64,000 nt of DNA from Elusimicrobium minutum Pei191 (GCF_000020145.1 NC_010644.1:248001-312000); one strand, 5' to 3'. Positions 25,687 through 34,363 are shown, counted from the first letter of the stretch. Numbers and translations are program-made. The notes: a model not told the origin generated them from the sequence alone.

Positions 25687-26817
25687 ATGAAAATTAAGTT
25701 TATAGCGGGGATGTCTGTTCTTTTAGTAATGCTTACCGGAACGTCTGTTTGTGCTCAGGCGCCGGTTACGCTTAAAGATTATCAGGCCCGCACGAAACAT
25801 GATTTGCAGTTGTTGGAAAAGAAGTTGGGAAAGCCGCTCGATTTAAAAGAAAATAAAGAAAGCGTTTATAATTTGGCAGGAGGGGTAGCTTTATTAGCTT
25901 TAACATACCAAATGCCCAAAGCCCTTCTGTCCGCTGCCGGTAAAGCCGAAATCGAACTTTATGAAAAAGTTTTAAGCTACGCGGTTAAGGAAGACGCTTT
26001 GTTGTATTCGTATCTTGTAAAAACGGAACCAAGGCATGTTTTATACCATTTAGAATATTGGGGCCTTAAAGAGGAACTTTCGTCAGTTATCCACAGGGGA
26101 ACCTCACATAAGGGATATATTATTAACTTTGAAAAAGAATATTCCCAACTCAGCGATGAATTGCAGCGCTTTATCCGCAAAACGGAAAGGATGGACAAAA
26201 GCCTTTTTGACCACGCCGCGTTTTTAAAAGAAAAACGCGCCGTTTTAGAGCCTTATGTCGTAGGGCGCCAGCATATACATTTTAATTATACGCAGACTTT
26301 GGAAACCCGAATCGCCATAAAGAACTTTAAAACAACCTCGAAAGCTGCGGCCAAAGCGGGGCAGATAGCGGTAAACCCGCTTGAAGCAAAAATAACAAGA
26401 AAAATTGCGGAAATTAACAAAGCAAGACCTTCCGGCGCCACTCTTACAATTAAAGGCGGTAAAAATATTGCCACGGCAGCTCTTTTAATAGCGGGCAGCG
26501 CCATTGTGTTAGATTCTTTTGCTTCCAACCCTGAACTTGGCAGACTGGCCCAAAACCCGGCCCTTTTTACCGATGCGGATGTTAAAATATTAAATGAAGC
26601 GGAAAAAAATGATGTTTTAGCCCAAAGCCTTAAAGCCCATTCGGACGCTATTAACTGTATGACTTCTTTAGATAAAGAAGAACTTGAAGAGCTGCTTGGT
26701 GAAAGCGATAAACGCGTTGAAACAGTGAAAAAAGCGGTTAAATTCGGGAATAATTCTAAATTAAAAGAAAATCTTAAAAAGTACGGGCTTTCAAAAGGCG
26801 TTTTTGAAATGCCCTGA
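25687..26817 (+). CDS. Exported helical protein of unknown function (376 aa)
   Basis: The ATG at 25687 is chosen because GAGAGGTG precedes it and the product then begins with a clear signal peptide (MKIKFIAGMSVLLVML ... SVCAQ); a start 96 bp upstream in the same frame would bury it. The mature part is Lys/Leu/Glu-rich and predicted mainly helical, with a hydrophobic stretch ATAALLIAGSAIVLDSF near residue 260 that could be a membrane segment. I recognise no domain. Elusimicrobial genomes carry several such exported orphan proteins, and no neighbour hints at function. Confidence 0.65.
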   Translation: MKIKFIAGMSVLLVMLTGTSVCAQAPVTLKDYQARTKHDLQLLEKKLGKPLDLKENKESVYNLAGGVALLALTYQMPKALLSAAGKAEIELYEKVLSYAVKEDALLYSYLVKTEPRHVLYHLEYWGLKEELSSVIHRGTSHKGYIINFEKEYSQLSDELQRFIRKTERMDKSLFDHAAFLKEKRAVLEPYVVGRQHIHFNYTQTLETRIAIKNFKTTSKAAAKAGQIAVNPLEAKITRKIAEINKARPSGATLTIKGGKNIATAALLIAGSAIVLDSFASNPELGRLAQNPALFTDADVKILNEAEKNDVLAQSLKAHSDAINCMTSLDKEELEELLGESDKRVETVKKAVKFGNNSKLKENLKKYGLSKGVFEMP

Positions 26818-26830
26818 TAAAAAGTTAAAT

Positions 26831-26868
26831 AAAAAAGCCTCGTTTTTAATAAAAACGGGGCTTTTTTT
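26831..26868 (+). terminator. Intrinsic terminator
   Basis: AAAAAAGCC(T)CGTTTTT/AAAAACGGGGCTTTTTTT stem-loop directly after the exported-protein gene. Confidence 0.85.
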
Positions 26869-27041
26869 GTGTTAATACCTTATAGACAACCCTGGGCGTG
26901 AGCTCGGGGAGTTTCATTTTTTTTGCAAAACAGCCAATAGACAACAGTATAAAAAACCTTTATTATCCATAAACAAAAATTTATTTTTTTAAACTATTTT
27001 TCAGAAGATAAAAATATGCTTTTTGTTAGGAAGATTAATAT

Positions 27042-27070
27042 TTGCATGTTTTGATAAAAATTACTAAAAT
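27042..27070 (+). promoter_or_regulatory. Predicted promoter of the TRL-like lipoprotein gene
   Basis: TTGCAT (27042-27047) and TAAAAT (27065-27070) are 17 bp apart; transcription would begin near 27077, leaving a leader of about 30 nt with TAGGAG before the ATG at 27108. The stretch from 26869 to 27041 holds only a short piece of the dispersed repeat (near 26885-26925). Confidence 0.5.
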
Positions 27071-27107
27071 TTAAAAGTAGTAAATAAAAAACATTAGGAG
27101 ATTTTAA

Positions 27108-27410
27108 ATGAAAAAAGTATTAGCATTAGCAGCAGTAGTAGTTATGCTCGCAGCCTGCGCGGCCCCCGCTTCATACATGGGTTTTGCGTTAGTTTCAGAA
27201 ACATCTGAACCCACACTCGTAACAGCCTCAACAGGTACAAAAACAGGCAAAGCTTGCGCAAAGAACTTCCTTGGTATCTATGCCACAGGTGATATGTCAG
27301 TTGAAGCCGCTAAAAAAGCCGGCAACATCAGAACAGTCGCTACAGTTGACAGAGAAGTCAAACACATGGTTATCATTGGTGAAGTTTGCACAGTCGTAAC
27401 CGGCAACTAA
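27108..27410 (+). CDS. TRL-like family small lipoprotein (100 aa)
   Basis: A 100-residue protein starting MKKVLALAAVVVMLAACAA: a lipoprotein signal with the lipobox LAAC (Cys17). The mature part has TGTKTGKACAKNFLGIYATGDMSVEAAKKAGNI and ends VDREVKHMVIIGEVCTVVTG, matching the TRL-like protein family (small lipoproteins of unknown role, named from tRNA-locus-associated copies). It is a monocistronic unit with its own promoter and terminator, an AGGAG site and codons suggesting high expression. Confidence 0.8.
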   Translation: MKKVLALAAVVVMLAACAAPASYMGFALVSETSEPTLVTASTGTKTGKACAKNFLGIYATGDMSVEAAKKAGNIRTVATVDREVKHMVIIGEVCTVVTGN

Positions 27411-27428
27411 TTAAAAGCTTTTAAGCTT

Positions 27429-27457
27429 TAAAAAAGGCTCCTTCGGGAGCCTTTTTT
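27429..27457 (+). terminator. Intrinsic terminator
   Basis: AAAAAAGGCTCC TTCG GGAGCCTTTTTT: a tetraloop hairpin with T run after the TRL-like gene. Confidence 0.92.
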
Positions 27458-27501
27458 GTATTTATCGGCTGTTTATCCTTTTAAAAAGTTAAAATATATA
27501 T

Positions 27502-28794
27502 ATGGCTAAAATATTTACAATAAGTTTGGGATGCTCTAAAAACCTTACGGATACCGAGGAAATGCTTGGTATTTTAAATCATAAAAAACATTACCTCGTG
27601 GCTGACGAAAGCGAGGCCGACACCATTTTAATTAATACCTGCGCTTTTATTAAACCGGCAAGGGAGGAAGCAGACAGGGAAATTAAACGCGCTTCAAAAC
27701 TTAAAGCCCAGGGTAAAATAGAAAAACTGATAGTAGCGGGCTGTTTAACTCAAAAAGAAGGGAAATCCTTACCCAGTAAATACCCGTTAGTTGACGCTTT
27801 TATAGGTTTAAAAGGTATTGAAAAAATTGATAATGTCATTAAAAGGCCCAAACACTCGTTTTGTCCCGCGCCAGACTATATTAAAGCGCCCGATTTTAAA
27901 CTTCAGCTTACAGCGCCCCACAGCGCTTATTTAAAAGTAGCTGACGGCTGCAACAACCGTTGCGCTTATTGCACAATTCCCGCAATAAGGGGGCCTTTCC
28001 GCTCAAAAAGTATGGAAGATATTGTTGCCGAAGCTAAAGCCATGGAAAAAAACGGAGTTAAGGAAATTTCTTTAATAGCGCAAGATACCACAGCTTACGG
28101 ACAGGATATTTTTGGCAAACCTTCTTTAGTTAAACTTTTAAAGAAACTGGTTAAAATAAAGGGTATAGAGTGGTTTAGAATAATGTACGCCTACCCGGAA
28201 ACGGTTACAAAAGATTTGCTTGATTTTATAGCTTGCGAACCTAAAATATGCCGTTATTTAGATATGCCGCTGCAGCATATATCGGCCCCGGTATTAAAAG
28301 CTATGAACAGGCGTTCAACGGAAGATGAAGTAAGAGCAAAAATTAAACTAATACGCCAAATAGTGCCCGGTATGTCTTTAAGAACAAATTTTATAGCCGG
28401 CTTTCCCGGTGAAACTGCGGAAGATTTTGAAAAACTTAAAAAATTTATAGCTGAGGCAAAATTTAACAATGTAGGCGTTTTCGCTTACAGTAAAGAAGAC
28501 GGTACCCCCGCCGCTGTTATGAAACGCCAGGTAGCGGAAAAAATAAAAAAGCAGCGTGTTGAGGAGCTTGTCAGCGCGCAAAGCAGGGTAATTGACTCTA
28601 TAAACCGTAAACTTAAAGGAAAAACGGTTAAAGTTTTATTAGATAACCTTTTTTGCGGACGCTCGGAAAGCGATTCCCCCGATATTGACGGAAGGGTGGA
28701 AGTTAAAGGTAATAAGAAGTATAAAGCAGGTGATTTTGTTAAAGTAAAAATCACTTCCGCCAAAGGTTATAACAGGACAGGCAAAATAATATAA
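27502..28794 (+). CDS. rimO: Ribosomal protein S12 methylthiotransferase RimO
   Basis: A 430-residue radical-SAM methylthiotransferase that adds a methylthio group to an Asp of ribosomal protein S12. The N-terminal MTTase domain carries Cys11, Cys47 and Cys81 for the auxiliary [4Fe-4S] cluster; the radical-SAM cluster is Cys150-x3-Cys154-x2-Cys157 (DGCNNRCAYC). A TRAM domain ends the protein (about 365-430). The opening FTISLGCSKNLTDTE, with Asp in the linker, is characteristic of RimO rather than MiaB. The start codon has no clear Shine-Dalgarno and sits a few bases after an AT-rich -10-like element. Confidence 0.95.
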   Translation: MAKIFTISLGCSKNLTDTEEMLGILNHKKHYLVADESEADTILINTCAFIKPAREEADREIKRASKLKAQGKIEKLIVAGCLTQKEGKSLPSKYPLVDAFIGLKGIEKIDNVIKRPKHSFCPAPDYIKAPDFKLQLTAPHSAYLKVADGCNNRCAYCTIPAIRGPFRSKSMEDIVAEAKAMEKNGVKEISLIAQDTTAYGQDIFGKPSLVKLLKKLVKIKGIEWFRIMYAYPETVTKDLLDFIACEPKICRYLDMPLQHISAPVLKAMNRRSTEDEVRAKIKLIRQIVPGMSLRTNFIAGFPGETAEDFEKLKKFIAEAKFNNVGVFAYSKEDGTPAAVMKRQVAEKIKKQRVEELVSAQSRVIDSINRKLKGKTVKVLLDNLFCGRSESDSPDIDGRVEVKGNKKYKAGDFVKVKITSAKGYNRTGKII

Positions 28795-28800
28795 AATTTA

Positions 28801-28965
28801 CAGGACTCACGTTTGGGATTTCTTTTGTTTCAAAGTTTCACTTTGCGATTTCACTCAACAACAAACGGCAACGCCTCCGCTGTAGCAAGGCGGAGGCGTT
28901 GTGAAATCAGAGGACTATCCTTCCCCGTCTTACGCTAATGGGTTATTACATACTTTCATAAAATA
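28801..28965 (+). repeat. Dispersed intergenic repeat, copy A
   Basis: About 160 bp with the core hairpin CAACGCCTCCGC (28869-28880)/GCGGAGGCGTTG (28890-28901), preceded by a CTTTGCGATTTC block and followed by a CTATCCTTCCCC...CTTACGC block. The same order of blocks occurs in copies at about 39.5 kb (inverted) and 61.0 kb. Confidence 0.8.
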
Positions 28966-28991
28966 AAAACCCCGCTTTAAGCGGGGTTTTT
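28965..28991. terminator. Bidirectional intrinsic terminator
   Basis: AAAAACCCCGCTT/AAGCGGGGTTTTT between the convergent rimO and the minus-strand gene at 29008; T runs on both strands. Confidence 0.88.
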
Positions 28992-29007
28992 ATTTGCTTA
29001 AATTTAA

Positions 29008-29475
29008 CTATCTTGCGGCTGTTCTAAAGAAATTACCTCTGGTGTTTACCATTTTTGGCGTACCTGTCATTTTATCGGCCGAGATAATAATATTTTTTGA
29101 GTTCATTGCATAGGTGCCTTCGGCGGCGCCAAAGATATCGCCCGCTTTTAAAATTCCTAAATTACCGTGGTTGTTGATTTGCACGTCAATTTTAACCTTG
29201 CCGTCAACTTCGCCTACCAATAAATCCTTAGTATCTACTTTAAACTGCAAAGGAAAAGTAGGATTGATAATTCTTTTAATAGCTATCGGAACATCAGCCT
29301 CATTCTTTATAATAATAGATGCGGTATTGTTCTTTGCCTGTGCGTGCTTAAGAAGTCTTTGCGGCACTTCTACCGTGCCTGAGATTGTAAATTTGCTTTC
29401 CTCAGACTTGTTGTAGAATGTGTAAGCGCAAAAAACTAATGCTGTAAGTACTATAAATGTAAAAAAGTTCTTCAT
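29008..29475 (-). CDS. Membrane-anchored protein with a CcmH/CcmI C-terminal-like beta domain
   Basis: A 155-residue protein with one N-terminal hydrophobic anchor (residues 1-18) and a periplasmic domain. SGTVEVPQRLLKHAQ, ASIIIKNEADVPIAIKRI and VKIDVQINNHGNLGILKAGDIFGA match the pattern of the Ig-like domain found at the C-terminus of cytochrome c biogenesis factors (IFVFAR...PLAVKR ... V.V.A..S..G......GDL). No other ccm gene is nearby, so it need not act in cytochrome assembly; it may be a free-standing version of the fold. It lies in a three-gene minus-strand group with an SH3 protein. Confidence 0.6.
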   Translation of the reverse strand: MKNFFTFIVLTALVFCAYTFYNKSEESKFTISGTVEVPQRLLKHAQAKNNTASIIIKNEADVPIAIKRIINPTFPLQFKVDTKDLLVGEVDGKVKIDVQINNHGNLGILKAGDIFGAAEGTYAMNSKNIIISADKMTGTPKMVNTRGNFFRTAAR

Positions 29476-29513
29476 ATATATATTTTACCAAAAATCAACT
29501 TATAAACAATAGG

Positions 29514-29987
29514 CTATTTTGCTGTTTTTGCTCTGGGCCCCCAAACATAGGCCGAGTATACCCAGCCTTTACAGATGCCTTTGTTTTTATCTGCGGGTTC
29601 GTCCTGAACCTGGTACCAGCCGCCATTTTTAGAAATAAACTTTAATGCGTAACCCTTTTCAACAGTGCAAACTATAGGAGCATTTGAACTGGGGCTTTGG
29701 CGTATGTTTACGTCTGATGTGGCGGAAAGACCTATTTGTGTGCTTAACAATGTATTGTGAATCCAGCCTGTGTGGCCCTCAAAATCTTTTACCTGAACCC
29801 ATACTTTATCTTTACTAAGCCCTATCATCTGAAGGGGGGTATATTTCCACGCTTTCCATTTAACGGCGCATTTTGTGCCCGCGCAACTGCGAATGTTTGC
29901 TTCGTACGAGCTTACTGTTGCGAATTTAGCCGCGAAGGCGGGAGCCGCGAAAGCGAGTAATAATGTAACAGCCAATATTTTTTTCAT
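29514..29987 (-). CDS. Exported bacterial SH3-domain protein
   Basis: A 157-residue secreted protein using the ATG at 29987 (AAAGGTG precedes it at good spacing; a GTG three codons upstream is less likely). The signal peptide is MKKILAVTLLLAFAAPAFAA. Two bacterial SH3-like units follow: about 25-80 (YEANIRSCAGTKCAVKWKAW ... WVQVKDFEGHTGWIHNTLL) and about 90-145 (DVNIRQSPSSNAPIVCTVEKGYALK ... WYQVQD ... GWVYSAYV). Such domains bind peptidoglycan or act as targeting modules. Four Cys may form disulfides. A cell-wall sensing or stress role is plausible but unproven. Confidence 0.85.
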   Translation of the reverse strand: MKKILAVTLLLAFAAPAFAAKFATVSSYEANIRSCAGTKCAVKWKAWKYTPLQMIGLSKDKVWVQVKDFEGHTGWIHNTLLSTQIGLSATSDVNIRQSPSSNAPIVCTVEKGYALKFISKNGGWYQVQDEPADKNKGICKGWVYSAYVWGPRAKTAK

Positions 29988-30063
29988 GAGGTTCACCTTT
30001 ATAACTAAAATAAACGACCTTTTTAAATACTTAATAGACAGTATATCAAAATAATATCAAATT

Positions 30064-30513
30064 TTAGATATATTTTGAAGTAACAGCGGCAAGATATTTG
30101 CCGCTGTGGTTAATAAACGCTAAAACGGAAGAGTCCGTAATATTAAGTTCCGTCAGGTAACTTTCGGCCAAATGGCATTTTGCCAATGCATTTCTTAACG
30201 CGGTTTCCGTTTCATTGCAACCCGGAAGCTGCGCAGCTGTGTTTTTGCCGCCAAAATCCGAATTTTTTATTACGTCCTCTATACCGGCAAGCGTTGTTAG
30301 GTTTAATTCCGCCTTAGCGCCGGAAACTATTTGCATAACGGATAACAGAGAATTTTGTATAAGGTCAATGTTATTATCCTGTGTTTTTAGTTTTACCATT
30401 CCCAACGCGGCCATAAAATCCTCCAAATAGGCTAAAACACGCACTCTTAAGTCTGATTTCTTTACGCTTTTTTCACCTATCAGGTCTGTAAGTCCCAAGT
30501 CCCCTTTTTTCAC
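30064..30513 (-). CDS. Hypothetical helical protein (149 aa)
   Basis: A soluble 149-residue protein, predicted mostly helical, beginning MKKGDLGLTDLIGEKSVKKSDLRVRVLAYLEDF. Its N-terminal part resembles ATP:cob(I)alamin adenosyltransferase-type four-helix proteins (a short Lys-rich start followed by helices with repeated Leu), but the nucleotide-binding signature cannot be confirmed. It faces the divergent NifU-like gene with 55 bp between the starts. Confidence 0.5.
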   Translation of the reverse strand: MKKGDLGLTDLIGEKSVKKSDLRVRVLAYLEDFMAALGMVKLKTQDNNIDLIQNSLLSVMQIVSGAKAELNLTTLAGIEDVIKNSDFGGKNTAAQLPGCNETETALRNALAKCHLAESYLTELNITDSSVLAFINHSGKYLAAVTSKYI

Positions 30514-30568
30514 TTAGTTTCTCCTAAAATACTATAATATATTATATATTACAAAAAGAGGAAATGAT

Positions 30569-30793
30569 ATGCACAGCAAAATTGAAGAAGTTATAGCTAA
30601 AATAAAACCCGTTCTCCAAGCTGACGGGGGGGATTTGGAATTTGTTTCTTTTGATGAAAATACGGGAACCGTCTATGTGTCTCTTAAAGGACGCTGCGGC
30701 GGCTGTCCTGCGGCCCAAATGACGCTTAAAGCCGTTATTGAAAGAAAAATCATGCAGGAAATTCCCGAAGTTAAAGCGGTTGAAAGAGTTTAA
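30569..30793 (+). CDS. NifU-like Fe-S scaffold domain protein
   Basis: A 74-residue single-domain protein equivalent to the C-terminal NifU/Nfu domain. Cys43 and Cys46 in GRCGGCPAAQMTLK form the CxxC that binds a bridging [4Fe-4S] cluster between two subunits. It probably delivers clusters to proteins such as RimO or HydF encoded elsewhere in the window. It has an AGAGG ribosome-binding site, and its TAA stop overlaps the ATG of the PHP gene (TAATG). Confidence 0.93.
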   Translation: MHSKIEEVIAKIKPVLQADGGDLEFVSFDENTGTVYVSLKGRCGGCPAAQMTLKAVIERKIMQEIPEVKAVERV

Positions 30794-31605
30794 TGCCTGT
30801 TATAGACCTGCATACACATTCTAAATTTTCGGACGGCACTTCAAAGCCGTCTGAAGTTGTTGTGGCTGCCGTAAAAAAAGGGGTAAAACTTTACGCTCTT
30901 ACGGACCATGACACTATAGAAGGCGTACCGCAGGCTAAGGAAAAAGCGCAAAGCTATAAAATGAACTTCGTTACAGGCGTTGAAATAAGCACTAATGAAG
31001 ATGAACATTTGCACTTTTTGGGCTACAAAATAAAAGAAGATTGCGCGGATTTCAAATCTTTTTTAAAAGAAAATTCCGAAAAAAGGGTTTTTAGAATAAA
31101 AAAGATAATAAAGCAGCTGCAAGCGGCGGGCCTTGATATTACGCAAGAGGACGTTTTTTCCCGCGCTAAAACAATAGTGTCGCGCGCGCATGTGGCGGAC
31201 GCTTTGAAAGCCAAAAGAATAGTCGCGGCACGCCAGGAAGGGTTTAGAAGATATTTAGTACCGGGCGCGGTTGGCTACGTTCCTTCTTTGGGCGTAAGCG
31301 TTGTTGAAGCTATAAGAAAAATAAGGTCAGCGGGCGGGCTTGCCGTTATAGCGCACCCCGGACTTGTAAAAGAAAAGTGGGATTTTAAAAAATGGACGGA
31401 CGCGGGGCTTAACGGAATAGAAGTTTTTTACCCTTCGCACAATACGGCCATGATACAGGAACTTTTATCTGTGTCAAGAGAGTACGGCCTGTTTGTTACG
31501 GCCGGATCTGATCATCACGGCCCGGCCAGCGGCAGAACCCCTAAAGTAGGTATGGAAATACCTGATATGTATTATGACAAGCTGTTGGAATCCTTTGGTT
31601 TTTAA
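30793..31605 (+). CDS. PHP-domain phosphoesterase
   Basis: A 270-residue PHP-family metal-dependent phosphatase/nuclease. The typical motifs are DLHTHSKFSDGT (His7, His9 region), LTDHDTIEGV, VEISTNED, an AHPGL motif near residue 195 and a C-terminal GSDHHGP. Homologues include RNase AM/YciV-type 5'-3' exonucleases and 3',5'-nucleoside bisphosphate phosphatases, which share this length and the trimmed middle domain. It overlaps the preceding nfu gene and is followed by a glycerophosphodiesterase start after 1 bp, giving a compact three-gene unit. Confidence 0.9.
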   Translation: MPVIDLHTHSKFSDGTSKPSEVVVAAVKKGVKLYALTDHDTIEGVPQAKEKAQSYKMNFVTGVEISTNEDEHLHFLGYKIKEDCADFKSFLKENSEKRVFRIKKIIKQLQAAGLDITQEDVFSRAKTIVSRAHVADALKAKRIVAARQEGFRRYLVPGAVGYVPSLGVSVVEAIRKIRSAGGLAVIAHPGLVKEKWDFKKWTDAGLNGIEVFYPSHNTAMIQELLSVSREYGLFVTAGSDHHGPASGRTPKVGMEIPDMYYDKLLESFGF

Positions 31606-31606
31606 T

Positions 31607-32281
31607 ATGAAAATTATAGCACACAGAGGCGCGCCTCTTCTTGCGCCGGAAAATACTTTAAAATCTTTTAGACTCGCTAAAGAAAGCGGACTTGTATATT
31701 TTGAGCTTGACGTGCATTTGAGTAAAGACGGGCAGCTTGTTGTTACCCATGACGAAAGTCTTAAACGGGTAACCGGGCGCGATGCTTTTGTTAAAGATTT
31801 GGACTATAAAGAAATTTTTTCTTTAGACGCCGGCGAGGGGGAAAAAATACCCCTTTTAGCCGAAGTCATGAAGGTTTTGGGTGAGGATACTGTATTAAAT
31901 ATTGAAATTAAAACAGATATTACCGCTTATCCCGGTATAGAGGAAAAAGTTTTATCATCAGTAAAAACATTGTGGGTCGATTGGAGTGAACGCGTAATAA
32001 TTTCAAGTTTTAATTTTAATACGCTTATAAATGTGCGGGCTTTAGATGAAACTGTAAAAATAGGTTTGCTTACCAGGGAGTTTAATGCGGAGCAGGCTGA
32101 AAGGCTAAAGGCTTTTAGCCTTAATATGAGCTATAAACGCATAACAAAAGATATTGTTAATAAAGCTAAAGAGATGGGGCTTGAAGTTTGGATTTATACT
32201 ATTAACAACCGTGAAATTTTTGCTCAAATGAAAGAACTTGGAGCGGACGCTGTTTTTACTGATAATCCTTATTTGGTTTAA
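31607..32281 (+). CDS. Glycerophosphodiester phosphodiesterase
   Basis: A 224-residue cytosolic GDPD using the ATG at 31607, immediately after the PHP gene; a start 33 bp upstream would overlap that gene and add unrelated residues. Motifs: IAHRGAPLLAPENTL (catalytic His and Glu), ELDVHLSKDGQLVVTHDE (Glu/Asp metal ligands and second His), LNIEIK, and a C-terminal VWIYTINN ... DAVFTDNP. It hydrolyses glycerophosphodiesters to glycerol 3-phosphate and an alcohol (UgpQ-like). A strong terminator follows. Confidence 0.93.
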   Translation: MKIIAHRGAPLLAPENTLKSFRLAKESGLVYFELDVHLSKDGQLVVTHDESLKRVTGRDAFVKDLDYKEIFSLDAGEGEKIPLLAEVMKVLGEDTVLNIEIKTDITAYPGIEEKVLSSVKTLWVDWSERVIISSFNFNTLINVRALDETVKIGLLTREFNAEQAERLKAFSLNMSYKRITKDIVNKAKEMGLEVWIYTINNREIFAQMKELGADAVFTDNPYLV

Positions 32282-32300
32282 AAAATTTTCTTAAGTAAAT

Positions 32301-32334
32301 AAAAACCCCCTCCGTTTAAACGGAGGGGGTTTTT
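32301..32334. terminator. Bidirectional intrinsic terminator
   Basis: AAAAACCCCCTCCG/CGGAGGGGGTTTTT between convergent genes, with T runs on both strands. Confidence 0.92.
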
Positions 32335-32345
32335 ATTTGTTAAAA

Positions 32346-32783
32346 TTAATATCCGTCTTCATTAAAATATTCGTCCGCTAAAGCTGAACTATATGAAGAT
32401 TCGTCATCTGCCGCCGTCGCTGTCGAAGAAGACGAAGAGTCGGAAGATGATGAGTCTGTTTTGTATTCGCCCGGCATATATCTTTTTGGCCTGGTCCACA
32501 ACCTGCCGGCCTTGTAGTCCGAGGCCGACTTTGTTACATCGTCCAAAGGCATATTTTTTTCATCAAAGAAATAAGTAGACTGCGGAATAAGGCGGAAAAG
32601 ATAGTTTGATTCATGCATAAGCCTTGCGCCGCGCCTTTCATTTTGCGTTGACTCGTTTAACGAGGCTTCGTATTCGCCTTCTTCAATAAAAAGCATTTTG
32701 TTTTCATTTTTTTTGTTTGAAGAAGAGCACGCCGCTATTAAAAAAATGCAACATACTGATAAAACAGGTATCAACTTTTTCAT
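32346..32783 (-). CDS. Small lipoprotein with Ser/Asp-rich tail (145 aa)
   Basis: A 145-residue protein with a lipoprotein signal peptide ending LIAAC (Cys19), followed by SSSNKKNEN as a flexible linker. The middle (RGARLMHESNYLFRLIPQSTYFF) may form a small domain; the last 35 residues are a low-complexity run of Ser, Asp, Thr and Ala with Tyr. No family recognised. It lies just downstream of folD on the same strand (27 bp gap) and is probably co-transcribed with it. Confidence 0.7.
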   Translation of the reverse strand: MKKLIPVLSVCCIFLIAACSSSNKKNENKMLFIEEGEYEASLNESTQNERRGARLMHESNYLFRLIPQSTYFFDEKNMPLDDVTKSASDYKAGRLWTRPKRYMPGEYKTDSSSSDSSSSSTATAADDESSYSSALADEYFNEDGY

Positions 32784-32810
32784 AAATTCTCCGTTAATTA
32801 TAAAATGCTT

Positions 32811-33677
32811 TTATAATTTTCTTTCTCCTGATATTATAATGTTTTCAAGCAAACATGCAAGTGTTACCGGCCCTACTCCTCCCGGAACAGGCGTTATTGC
32901 GGAGGTTATTTTTTTTACATTTTCAAAATCCACGTCGCCGCAGAACACGCCGTTTTCGTCCTGGTTTGTACCTACGTCAATAACCATGGCGCCTGTTTTT
33001 ACCATATTTTCAGTTACAAATTTAGCTTTTCCTATGGCGCTTATAACAATGTCGCACTGGCTTAAGGAAGAAGTCAGGCTCGGCGTTTTTGAATGGCATA
33101 TTTTTACAGTTGCGTCTTTGCAGCTTAGCATGTGGGCAAGGGGTTTTCCTACTGTAGCGCTTCTTCCTAAAACACCTGTTTCCACGCCGGAAAGTTTTAT
33201 TTTATAAAAATCTAAAAGTTTTATTACGGCCATTGCCGTGGCCGGGGCAAAACCCTGCATGGCCTCAACTTCAGCCCAGTTTTTGCACATAAAAAGCCTG
33301 CCCATATTTAAAACGGAAGAACCGTCTATATCTTTTAACGGGTTAAGCGCTTCCCAAATTTCTAAAGTGTTTAAATGCCTTGGCAGCGGTTTGGGCACGA
33401 TTACAGCGTCAACCGTTTCATCTGTGGAAAGTTTTTTAATGATATTAAGCATTTCTTCATGTGAAGTTTGCTCCGTGATATCAATAACTTCACCTGTTAT
33501 TCCTGTTTTTTCGGCGGCTTTAATTTCTTTGTCTAAATAAACGTAGGAGGCGTAATCCGCCGCCCAGCCGATGCCTGTCAGTTTTAACGGGCGGCCAAGT
33601 TTTGTTTTGCATATCTGCGCGCGCGCGGGCAAATTTTCCCTTATCGCGGCGGCTAAAGTTTTGCCTTCTAGTATCAT
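32811..33677 (-). CDS. folD: Bifunctional methylenetetrahydrofolate dehydrogenase/cyclohydrolase FolD
   Basis: A 288-residue enzyme interconverting 5,10-methylene-, methenyl- and 10-formyl-THF. I chose the ATG at 33677 (MILEGKTLAAAIREN), because an upstream in-frame extension encodes an unrelated hydrophobic segment. Motifs: YASYVYLDKE with the catalytic Lys region, VDAVIVPKPLPRHL (the family's PLP site), GRSATVGKPLAHML for NADP binding, and DVDFENV...ITPVPGGVGPVT near the C-terminus. The substitution of PLP.H by PKPLPRHL is within family variation. Divergent from a prepilin gene. Confidence 0.95.
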   Translation of the reverse strand: MILEGKTLAAAIRENLPARAQICKTKLGRPLKLTGIGWAADYASYVYLDKEIKAAEKTGITGEVIDITEQTSHEEMLNIIKKLSTDETVDAVIVPKPLPRHLNTLEIWEALNPLKDIDGSSVLNMGRLFMCKNWAEVEAMQGFAPATAMAVIKLLDFYKIKLSGVETGVLGRSATVGKPLAHMLSCKDATVKICHSKTPSLTSSLSQCDIVISAIGKAKFVTENMVKTGAMVIDVGTNQDENGVFCGDVDFENVKKITSAITPVPGGVGPVTLACLLENIIISGERKL

Positions 33678-33787
33678 ATGTATATAATACAAAAATTTAA
33701 TCGAAATATATATCAGAAGCGGGCTTGGTAAGAAAACCATATAAATAGAGCTATATTTTTTTTGAAAAAATAGTACAATCAAAGTAT

Positions 33788-34288
33788 ATGAAAAAGGGAT
33801 TCACGTTGATAGAACTTTTAGTGGTAGTTTTAATTATCGGCATTTTGGCCGCTATTGCGCTGCCCCAATATCTTAAAGCGGTTGAAAAATCACGCGCGGC
33901 GGAAGCGTGGGTTATTATAAAAAATATGCATGACGCTTTGGAGCGCACAAGGCTTAACAGCGGCGTGTACGCTAATGATTTTGAAGTTTTAGATATTACC
34001 TTTCAAGCTGATGAGGACGCCTCCTTAAAACACAGTGACGACGTTACAAACCCTATAAAAACAAAAACTTTTGTTTTTCATCTTACCAACGAGTGTATTA
34101 CGGCCGAGCGTGTGCCGGATAGAACCAAATATGCTTTAAGGCAATATCTTACGGAAGGCGCAAACGCTTTAAGAAAAGGCACCAGAGGCTGCGTTGCCTA
34201 CGATGATAAAAATGCTGAGATTTGTGAATCAATGGCGGGTGATTTAAGCGGCACGGAAAGCGGCGCTTATTATTACATGTTACAGTAA
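33788..34288 (+). CDS. Type IV prepilin (PilE/PilA-like)
   Basis: A 166-residue prepilin with a 4-residue leader MKKG, cleavage before Phe5 and Glu9 at mature +5 in [14 protein letters not shown]. The N-terminal helix continues through AIALPQYLKAVEKSRAAEAW, followed by a variable globular domain with a Cys pair (Cys102 region and Cys near 138) and a second Cys before the C-terminus that could form the D-loop disulfide. It is one of three full or broken prepilins in the window with nearly identical first 45 residues and divergent C-terminal parts, as in multi-pilin genomes. A TACAAT -10 element sits 8 bp before the ATG with no Shine-Dalgarno. Confidence 0.93.
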   Translation: MKKGFTLIELLVVVLIIGILAAIALPQYLKAVEKSRAAEAWVIIKNMHDALERTRLNSGVYANDFEVLDITFQADEDASLKHSDDVTNPIKTKTFVFHLTNECITAERVPDRTKYALRQYLTEGANALRKGTRGCVAYDDKNAEICESMAGDLSGTESGAYYYMLQ

Positions 34289-34306
34289 AAACAGTTTTTA
34301 ACAAAG

Positions 34307-34342
34307 AAAGCGGGCCGCGTTTTTAAACGCGGCCCGCTTTTT
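34307..34342. terminator. Bidirectional intrinsic terminator
   Basis: AAAGCGGGCCGCG/CGCGGCCCGCTTTTT, one of the strongest hairpins in the window, downstream of the prepilin gene. Confidence 0.93.
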
Positions 34343-34363
34343 AATTTTTATCAGAGCGTAAAA